Of a DNA stretch of 64,000 nucleotides, positions 59,171 through 64,000 are shown one piece after another. How positions within the stretch are numbered: the stretch's first letter is position 1; each line of letters begins with the position of its first letter. The position numbers and the translations under genes were made by a program. Origin of the DNA: an uncultured Acidimicrobiales bacterium. Lineage in GTDB: Bacteria > Actinomycetota > Acidimicrobiia > Acidimicrobiales > SHLQ01. The DNA lies in assembly GCA_938041035.1 (NCBI GenBank), contig CALHYX010000023.1, positions 62,001-126,000 of the forward strand, read 5' to 3'. The notes beneath the pieces were generated by a model. It saw only the letters and a program-made list of their open reading frames with translations, searched no databases and had not been told where the DNA came from.

Positions 59171-59833
59171 TCAGGACGGTTCACCTTCGGTGTGAGCGGC
59201 TACCCGGGCGACGAGTTCGACCCGAGCGGCGGAAAAGGTGTCGGCGTCGTCGTGTTCTTCGATGGCGGCGATCCCGGGATCCAGATCGACCGGGTCGCCG
59301 GTGGCGGGGTCGAGCCGGATAACGGTGAGAACGTGGTTCGCCCGGCCGGTCGCCGGGTTGGGTTCGACCGACGACACGATCGCCGCGCCGGTGCCCAGGT
59401 GCATCTCGATGGCGGAGTACGGCTCGATGAGGCCCTGGCCCAGCGTGCCGGTTTCGTGCAGCAGCACCCATTCGTCGCCGCGTTCGGCCGCCGACCCGAT
59501 CGCCTGGGCCATCTTGCGGTGGTGTTCCAGGGCGCGAATCTCGGCGTCGCGCAACGCAAAGGCGACCCCGGCGACGTCGAGTTCGGGAAGGTCGCCGAGC
59601 GGCAGGTCGGCCCGAGTCGACGCGGCCCGCACGATGGCGGTGCTCTGTTGCCAGTGGGCGGCCAGGCCGTCGTGGGTCTCGACGACGCCAAGGTCGTTGG
59701 CGACTTCCCGGGCGACGAGTACCAGCCGCTCGTACTTCTCCGGGTTGACCGTTGCCAGGGGGTACAGCTTGCGTTCGGACTCGGTCCACAGCGCGCGCAG
59801 CGCAGCGACATCTGCGGTGGGCGAGGTCATCAT
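59171..59833 (-). CDS. Unknown 220-residue protein in the Nit1C/all locus
   Basis: I do not recognise a family. It looks mostly helical in the first 120 residues (AALRALWTESERKLYPLATVNPEKYERLV, then ALRDAEIRALEHHRKMAQAIG) and beta-rich at the end (SSVEPNPATGRANHVLTVIRLDPATGD). No Cys at all. It starts the run of minus-strand genes leading to the radical SAM gene and diverges from the carbamate kinase. ATG 59833 is chosen: AGGAGG lies 6 bases upstream. Confidence 0.65.
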   Translation of the reverse strand: MMTSPTADVAALRALWTESERKLYPLATVNPEKYERLVLVAREVANDLGVVETHDGLAAHWQQSTAIVRAASTRADLPLGDLPELDVAGVAFALRDAEIRALEHHRKMAQAIGSAAERGDEWVLLHETGTLGQGLIEPYSAIEMHLGTGAAIVSSVEPNPATGRANHVLTVIRLDPATGDPVDLDPGIAAIEEHDDADTFSAARVELVARVAAHTEGEPS

Positions 59834-59899
59834 CGGCGTCCTCCTCATGGGGTGGGGGATGGGGTGTGGGATCGGGTTGTGGTCATTCTTCCGACTTCC

Positions 59900-59912
59900 C
59901 GTCTACTATACG
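59900..59912. promoter_or_regulatory. CGTCTACTATACG element, divergent promoter core
   Basis: TACTAT (59904-59909) sits 7 bases before the leader ORF ATG at 59917, again suggesting a leaderless start. The complementary strand gives TATAGT for the gene starting at 59833. It matches the element at 56402 (11 of 12), and its first nine bases, CGTCTACTA, also occur at 59147-59155 ahead of the radical SAM gene. Confidence 0.55.
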
Positions 59913-59916
59913 AGAG

Positions 59917-59955
59917 ATGACGTCGCCTATCCGATGGAGCAACAGGCATGGCTGA
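59917..59955 (+). CDS. 12-residue leader ORF before the carbamate kinase gene
   Basis: MTSPIRWSNRHG. The ATG falls where a leaderless transcript from the TACTAT box would begin. Its stop codon overlaps the carbamate kinase start by 8 bases (ATGGCTGA) in a different frame, so translation of the two is probably coupled. Confidence 0.5.
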   Translation: MTSPIRWSNRHG

Positions 59956-60922
59956 AACGGCGGTGCTGGCCATGGGGGGCAATGCGCTCATTCGGGCCGA
60001 CGAACGGGGCACGATCGACGAGCAGTACGAAAACGCGCTGGCGATGGCCAAATCGGTTCGGTCGCTGATCCGCAAGGGCTGGCGGGTGATCATCGTGCAC
60101 GGCAACGGACCTCAGGTGGGGAACCTTGCCATCCAGCAGGCCGAGACGGTCGATCTGGTTCCGGCCCAACCGCTCTTCGCCCTCGGCGCCATGACCCAGG
60201 GGGCGGTGGGCAGTCTGATCTGCCTGGCGCTGCACGAGGTTTGCGGCGATGAGATCCCGGGTGCGGTTTCGGTGATCACCCACGTGGTCGTCGACCCGGC
60301 CGATCCGGCGTTCCAGAACCCGACCAAACCGATCGGCCCGTTCTTCTCCGAGGAGGTCGCCGCCGCCCTCGCCGCCGAGCGGGGCTGGTCGATGGTCGAG
60401 GACTCCGGACGCGGGCATCGCCGGGTGGTTCCTTCGCCCGCACCCCAGGCTCCGGTTGAGGCCGACGCGATCGCGAGCCTCATCAGCGCCGGATACGTCG
60501 TGGTCGCCGCCGGCGGTGGAGGTATTCCAGTGGCGAAGGAAGAGGGCTCCTACCGCGGGGTGGACGCGGTGATCGACAAGGACTTCGCCGCCGAACGCCT
60601 CGCCGATGCGTCCGGGGCGACGGTGTTGGCGATGGTGACCGGCGTTCCCACGGTGAAGATCAACTTCGGTCGTCCCGACGAGGAGTCGGTGTACAACCTC
60701 ACGACCGAGGAAGCGGCGAAGCATCTGGCCGACGGTCAGTTTCCGCCCGGCAGCATGGGCCCCAAAATCGAAGCGGCCGTGCACTTTGTCGAAGGCTCGA
60801 CGGCGGCCTCGGAGCGCTTTGCCGCGATCACGACGCCGGAGTTGGTGTACGCCACGGTCGACAATGCCCACGGTGCCATCCAGGGCCACCGCGGCACGAA
60901 GATCAAGCCGGTCAAGCAGTAG
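59948..60922 (+). CDS. arcC: Carbamate kinase (AllK/ArcC-like)
   Basis: A 324-residue carbamate kinase that converts carbamoyl phosphate and ADP to ATP, ammonia and CO2. Marks: LAMGGNALIRADERGT, VIIVHGNGPQVGNLAIQQA, VVAAGGGGIPVAKEEGSYRGVDAVIDKD and the ending PPGSMGPKIEAAVHFVEG. It is 13 bases ahead of allF, so carbamoyl phosphate from the oxamate carbamoyltransferase would be used for ATP. A 12-residue leader ORF overlaps its start. Confidence 0.93.
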   Translation: MAETAVLAMGGNALIRADERGTIDEQYENALAMAKSVRSLIRKGWRVIIVHGNGPQVGNLAIQQAETVDLVPAQPLFALGAMTQGAVGSLICLALHEVCGDEIPGAVSVITHVVVDPADPAFQNPTKPIGPFFSEEVAAALAAERGWSMVEDSGRGHRRVVPSPAPQAPVEADAIASLISAGYVVVAAGGGGIPVAKEEGSYRGVDAVIDKDFAAERLADASGATVLAMVTGVPTVKINFGRPDEESVYNLTTEEAAKHLADGQFPPGSMGPKIEAAVHFVEGSTAASERFAAITTPELVYATVDNAHGAIQGHRGTKIKPVKQ

Positions 60923-60935
60923 GCCAGGGGTAGCA

Positions 60936-62459
60936 ATGCAGCACGAAATCCAGGTCCTCAAGGACAACTACAAAGACAGTGTGCGTCTGCTGGAGGCCAC
61001 CCGGGCGATGCTCGCGGTCGACGGGGTCGAGTACGCGTGGGCGGTGATGGGAACACCCGCGAACCTCGAGACGCTCGCCGACGAGGGGTTCTCGGGGTTC
61101 GAGGACGTTTCGGCCAACGATCTCGTCCTCGCCGTGCGGGCCGGCGATCCCGGACTGGCCGAGGGGATCGACGTCGCCCACGAGGTGCTGTTCTCGGCCA
61201 CGGCGGCGGGCGAGTCCGAGGCGGCGACCGTCGGGCATCTCGGCGCCGGTCTCGTCGAACAACCGGGGTCGAACGTCGCGGTGATCTCGGTGCCCGGTCC
61301 GTTCGCCACGCTCGAGACGCAGAAGGCGCTGACCGCGGGTCTCGACGTGCTGTTGTTCTCCGACAACGTGGGGCTCGCCGACGAGATTGCCCTGAAGGAA
61401 CGGGCCACCGAGTTGGGTCGGCTCGTCATGGGGCCCGGGGCCGGGACGGCGATGATCGCCGGGACCGGCTTGGGGTTCGCCAATCGGGTGGCGCGGGGGC
61501 CGGTGGGTGTCGTCGCAGCCGCCGGCACGGGCGCCCAGGAGGTGATGGCGCTGCTCGATCGCTGGGGGGTGGGGCTGTCGCACGTCATCGGCGTGGGTGG
61601 GCGCGACCTCAACGCCGATGTCGGTGGGTTGATGGCCCGGGCCGGGATCGCCACCCTCGAGGCCGATCCCGGTACCGAGGTGATCCTCCTGGTGTCGAAG
61701 CCGCCCGCGCCGGAGGTGGCCGAGTCGCTGCTCGGCACCGCACCGACGAAGCCGATGGTGGCGGCGCTGATCGGGTTGCGGGAGGAACTGGACGCCGTCC
61801 CGGCCGAGATCGCGGTGTGCAACACGTTGGAACAGGGCGCGGTGCTGACCCTCGGCGCCCTGGGCCGCACGGCGCCCGATCGGGTGGGCGAGACGCCCGA
61901 GGCGGTGGCGGATCGCATAACGGCGTTGGCCCCGTCGAGAACCCGACTTGTCGGTCTGTTCAGCGGCGGAACGCTCTGTTATGAGGCGATGACCATCGCC
62001 ATCGATCACATCGGAGCGATCCACTCCAACACGCCGCTCGACGAGGCGTGGGTCGTCCCGGCGCCCGAGGGGGCCCACGTGTGCCTCGACCTGGGCGAGG
62101 AGGAATACACCGATGGTCGGCCGCACCCGATGATCGACCCCGAAGCTCGCATCGAGTGGCTCGAGCGCCAGGTCGACGACGCCACGATCGCGGTCGTGCT
62201 CCTCGACGTCGTGCTTGGTGACGGGTCGCACCCCAACCCGGCGGGAACTCTGGCGCCGACGCTCGAGAAGATCCTTGATTCGGGGGCGGCCGTGGTGGCC
62301 TACGTGCTCGGCACCGACCTCGACCCGCAGGGGTTTGCGGGACAGCAGAAGATCCTGCGCGATCTCGGTTGTATCGTCACCGAAACCGCGGCGCGGGCGG
62401 CGTTGGCGGCGGCGGCGATCGTCAACCGCGATCCGGCGCTCGTGCACGATGACCTCTGA
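60936..62459 (+). CDS. allF: FdrA/AllF, oxamate carbamoyltransferase subunit
   Basis: A 507-residue FdrA-type protein with two succinyl-CoA-synthetase-alpha-like (acyl-CoA synthetase) halves. Visible: DNYKDSVRLLEATRAM, LVMGPGAGTAMIAGTGLGFANRV, GVVAAAGTGAQEVMALLDRWGVGLSHVIGVGGRDL and LFSGGTLCYEAM. It is a subunit of oxamate carbamoyltransferase with AllG and AllH. Here it is split from them by about 4.6 kb of other genes. It overlaps the glycosyltransferase gene by 11 bases. Confidence 0.88.
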   Translation: MQHEIQVLKDNYKDSVRLLEATRAMLAVDGVEYAWAVMGTPANLETLADEGFSGFEDVSANDLVLAVRAGDPGLAEGIDVAHEVLFSATAAGESEAATVGHLGAGLVEQPGSNVAVISVPGPFATLETQKALTAGLDVLLFSDNVGLADEIALKERATELGRLVMGPGAGTAMIAGTGLGFANRVARGPVGVVAAAGTGAQEVMALLDRWGVGLSHVIGVGGRDLNADVGGLMARAGIATLEADPGTEVILLVSKPPAPEVAESLLGTAPTKPMVAALIGLREELDAVPAEIAVCNTLEQGAVLTLGALGRTAPDRVGETPEAVADRITALAPSRTRLVGLFSGGTLCYEAMTIAIDHIGAIHSNTPLDEAWVVPAPEGAHVCLDLGEEEYTDGRPHPMIDPEARIEWLERQVDDATIAVVLLDVVLGDGSHPNPAGTLAPTLEKILDSGAAVVAYVLGTDLDPQGFAGQQKILRDLGCIVTETAARAALAAAAIVNRDPALVHDDL

Positions 62460-63648
62460 CCCCCGGATCGCCCTGACCACCTACTCGGTGAAGCCGCGCG
62501 GCGGAGTGGTGCACACGCTCGAGTTGGCCGAGGCGCTACAAGCCGCCGGAGCTCGGGTCGAGGTGGTGGCGATGGGGGACCCCGCCGCGGGCTTCTTCCG
62601 TGAGGTCGACGTACCGGTTCGGATCGTCGAGGCGCCGGAGTGGGGCGACACGCTCGAGGAGCGGGTGTTTCGCTGGATCGAGGCGATGACCGCTGGCCTG
62701 TCCGAGTGGCGGGCGGACTTCGACGTCGTGCACAGCCAGGATTGCATCTCGGCGCGCGCCGCGGCCCGGGTGCGCGATGCCGGCGCCGGGTTCGAGTTGA
62801 TCCGCACCGTGCACCACGTCGACGACTTCACCACCCAGGCGCTCATCGACTGCCAGCGCAACGCCATCACCGAACCCGACCGGGTGCTGGTGGTCAGCGA
62901 ACTGTGGAAGCGGGAGTTGGCGGCCGACTACGGGGTCGACTCGGTCGTGGTGCCCAACGGCGTGCGGGCCGACCGGTTCGCCCGGCCGATCTCGCAGCGA
63001 CGCCGGGCCGAGTTGCGGGCGCGGGTGGGCGCCGAGGACCGCTTTCTGTTCCTCACCGTCGGCGGGATCGAACCCCGGAAGGGAAGCGCCTTTCTGGTCG
63101 ATGCCATGGGTCGGCGCAAGGCGGCGGGATCGCACGCGGTGACCGCCGTGATCGGTGGCCATTCGTTCCAGGACTACCGCGAATATCGGGAGGGCGTGTT
63201 CGCCTCGCTCGATGCCCACGGCCTCGCCGTCGATGACGACCTCGTGCTGCTCGGCACCGTGCCCGACGGCGAGATGCACGAGTGGTTTCAGGCCGCCGAT
63301 GCCTTCGTGTTCCCCTCGATCAAGGAGGGGTGGGGGTTGGTGGTGCTGGAGGCCATGAGCGCCGGGTTGCCCGTGGTCACCAGCGACATTGAGGTGTTCC
63401 ACGAGTTCCTCACCGCCGATGCCAACGCGGTGATGACCTCGGCGGGCGACCCCGCCGATCTGGCCCGGGGCATGGAACGGGTGGAGGTCGACGCGGCGTT
63501 GCGGACGCGGCTGGCCGAGGCCGGCCGGGGGACCGCCGCCCGGTACTCGTGGGCCGAAAGCGCCCGCCGGCACCTGGCGATCTACGCGGACCGGGGTTTG
63601 GCTAGTGCACCGATTCCATCGCCCGGGGGCGAACGCTTCGGCTCGTGA
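62449..63648 (+). CDS. Glycosyltransferase, MSMEG_0565 type
   Basis: A 399-residue GT4-fold transferase resembling the MSMEG_0565 group of Nit1C clusters. Marks: LTTYSVKPRGGVVHTLELAEALQ, HSQDCISARAA, TVHHVDDFTTQAL (acceptor half), VVPNGVRADRF, VGGIEPRKGSAFLVDAM and the donor EGWGLVVLEAMSAGLPVV (E-x7-E motif). It starts 11 bases inside allF. Its 3' end overlaps the convergent transporter gene by 47 bases. Confidence 0.88.
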   Translation: MTSDPRIALTTYSVKPRGGVVHTLELAEALQAAGARVEVVAMGDPAAGFFREVDVPVRIVEAPEWGDTLEERVFRWIEAMTAGLSEWRADFDVVHSQDCISARAAARVRDAGAGFELIRTVHHVDDFTTQALIDCQRNAITEPDRVLVVSELWKRELAADYGVDSVVVPNGVRADRFARPISQRRRAELRARVGAEDRFLFLTVGGIEPRKGSAFLVDAMGRRKAAGSHAVTAVIGGHSFQDYREYREGVFASLDAHGLAVDDDLVLLGTVPDGEMHEWFQAADAFVFPSIKEGWGLVVLEAMSAGLPVVTSDIEVFHEFLTADANAVMTSAGDPADLARGMERVEVDAALRTRLAEAGRGTAARYSWAESARRHLAIYADRGLASAPIPSPGGERFGS

Positions 63649-64000
63649 GCAGGGTGCCCATCGTGAGCGCCATGGTGGCCCACAGCACGGCGAGCCCACC
63701 GACCGAGGCGAGGCGGAAGTTCCACACCAGGTCGGCGGGGGCATCGACGCTGTCGACCGGGCCGGGTAGGACCAGGAAGATCACGGCGATGGTCATGGCG
63801 TAGAGGCCGGCGCCCAACCATGCTTTGGCGACGTCGGGCTGGTTCGCCTGTTGGACGACCTGCCACACGACGTAGGCGGCGACCACCGAGACGCCGAGCA
63901 CGAGGAAGTAGAGGATCGTGCGTTCGTTGATGGTGTCGGGGTCGCCCACCGCCGGCGGGTTCGCCGGGTACTTCAGGAACGGCACGACAACGATGGCGAT
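63602..64000 (-). CDS. cbtA: CbtA-type cobalt transporter subunit, 5' end cut by window edge
   Basis: 132 residues of a membrane protein entering from the right. Four hydrophobic segments are visible after the family-like FLKYPANPPAVGDPDTINERT, and DLVWNFRLASVGGLAVLW follows, which fit CbtA-type cobalt transporter subunits. Cobalt uptake would serve the cobalt-type nitrile hydratase or B12. The identification is from memory of the family pattern; the start lies outside the window. Confidence 0.7.
   Translation of the reverse strand: MAIVVVPFLKYPANPPAVGDPDTINERTILYFLVLGVSVVAAYVVWQVVQQANQPDVAKAWLGAGLYAMTIAVIFLVLPGPVDSVDAPADLVWNFRLASVGGLAVLWATMALTMGTLLTSRSVRPRAMESVH

Noticed and set aside
39602..63648. 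Recent genomic island or plasmid insertion
   Set aside because: No integrase, transposase, tRNA or flanking repeat was seen, and base and codon use look like the rest. Horizontal gain remains possible but is not shown by the sequence.

Overview
The window is about 64 kb of GC-rich, gene-dense DNA. It looks chromosomal and comes from an actinobacterium, most likely class Acidimicrobiia. The evidence for that is a WhiB regulator, DUF5317 and DUF3107 proteins, a PdtaS-type kinase, class E and class F sortases, an F420-type FrhB protein, and the SCO1664 / DUF3090 / MSMEG_4193 trio. The taxon is an inference from gene content, not a measurement. I saw no tRNA, rRNA, transposase, integrase or CRISPR array, and no gene-free stretch longer than 300 bases.

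Left part (1-32 kb), mostly core functions. It opens with a truncated glycosyltransferase facing a GH63 glucosylglycerate/mannosylglycerate-type hydrolase, followed by DUF5317, a septum-formation lipoprotein and a class E sortase. A complete cytochrome c maturation System I operon (ccmABCDEFGH plus a CcmI-like TPR gene, 4811-12097) runs with start/stop overlaps. Then come ClpP, an SRPBCC/ArsR pair with two inverted-repeat operators, a GGDEF-EAL protein, a SixA phosphatase, a DUF4397 surface protein coupled to a class F sortase, a SufR-like regulator divergent from Mrp, a PdtaS-like kinase, WhiB, a GDPD, a lipid kinase, EtfBA with a clear terminator, the SCO1664/DUF3090/phosphomutase operon, a family 5 uracil-DNA glycosylase and a degenerate M48 protein.

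Middle (32-39.5 kb): TerB-like protein, F420-type FrhB, acyl-CoA dehydrogenase, family III CoA-transferase, enoyl-CoA hydratase and cytochrome P450 (lipid or steroid catabolism flavour), with several lipoproteins.

Right part (39.6-63.6 kb), the accessory metabolic superlocus. (a) A thiol-redox group: DsrE-like protein, a 90-residue unknown, CoA-disulfide-reductase-like flavoprotein and OsmC. (b) A cobalt-type nitrile hydratase (beta, alpha, His/Asp-tailed activator) with a divergent XRE-cupin regulator. (c) A tightly overlapping five-gene operon (50805 to 45277, minus strand): phosphosulfolactate synthase, an unknown 303-residue protein, two aspartase/fumarase-superfamily lyases and a D-cysteine-desulfhydrase-like PLP enzyme. 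This matches the enzyme set of the bacterial coenzyme M pathway. It sits behind a perfect palindromic operator and next to a 1058-residue SARP/BTAD regulator. (d) Genes for oxamate carbamoyltransferase and carbamate kinase (AllH, AllG, AllK, AllF types) interleaved with Nit1C-type genes (AIR-synthase-like, GNAT, radical SAM, glycosyltransferase) but with no nitrilase in the window. Two short leader ORFs overlap the starts of the SARP gene and the carbamate kinase, and a repeated GTYTACTATACG promoter element sits in two divergent intergenic regions. The window ends inside a CbtA-type cobalt transporter gene.

Most interesting points: an apparent bacterial coenzyme M operon with an extra unknown gene, and the fusion of oxamate carbamoyltransferase genes with Nit1C genes.
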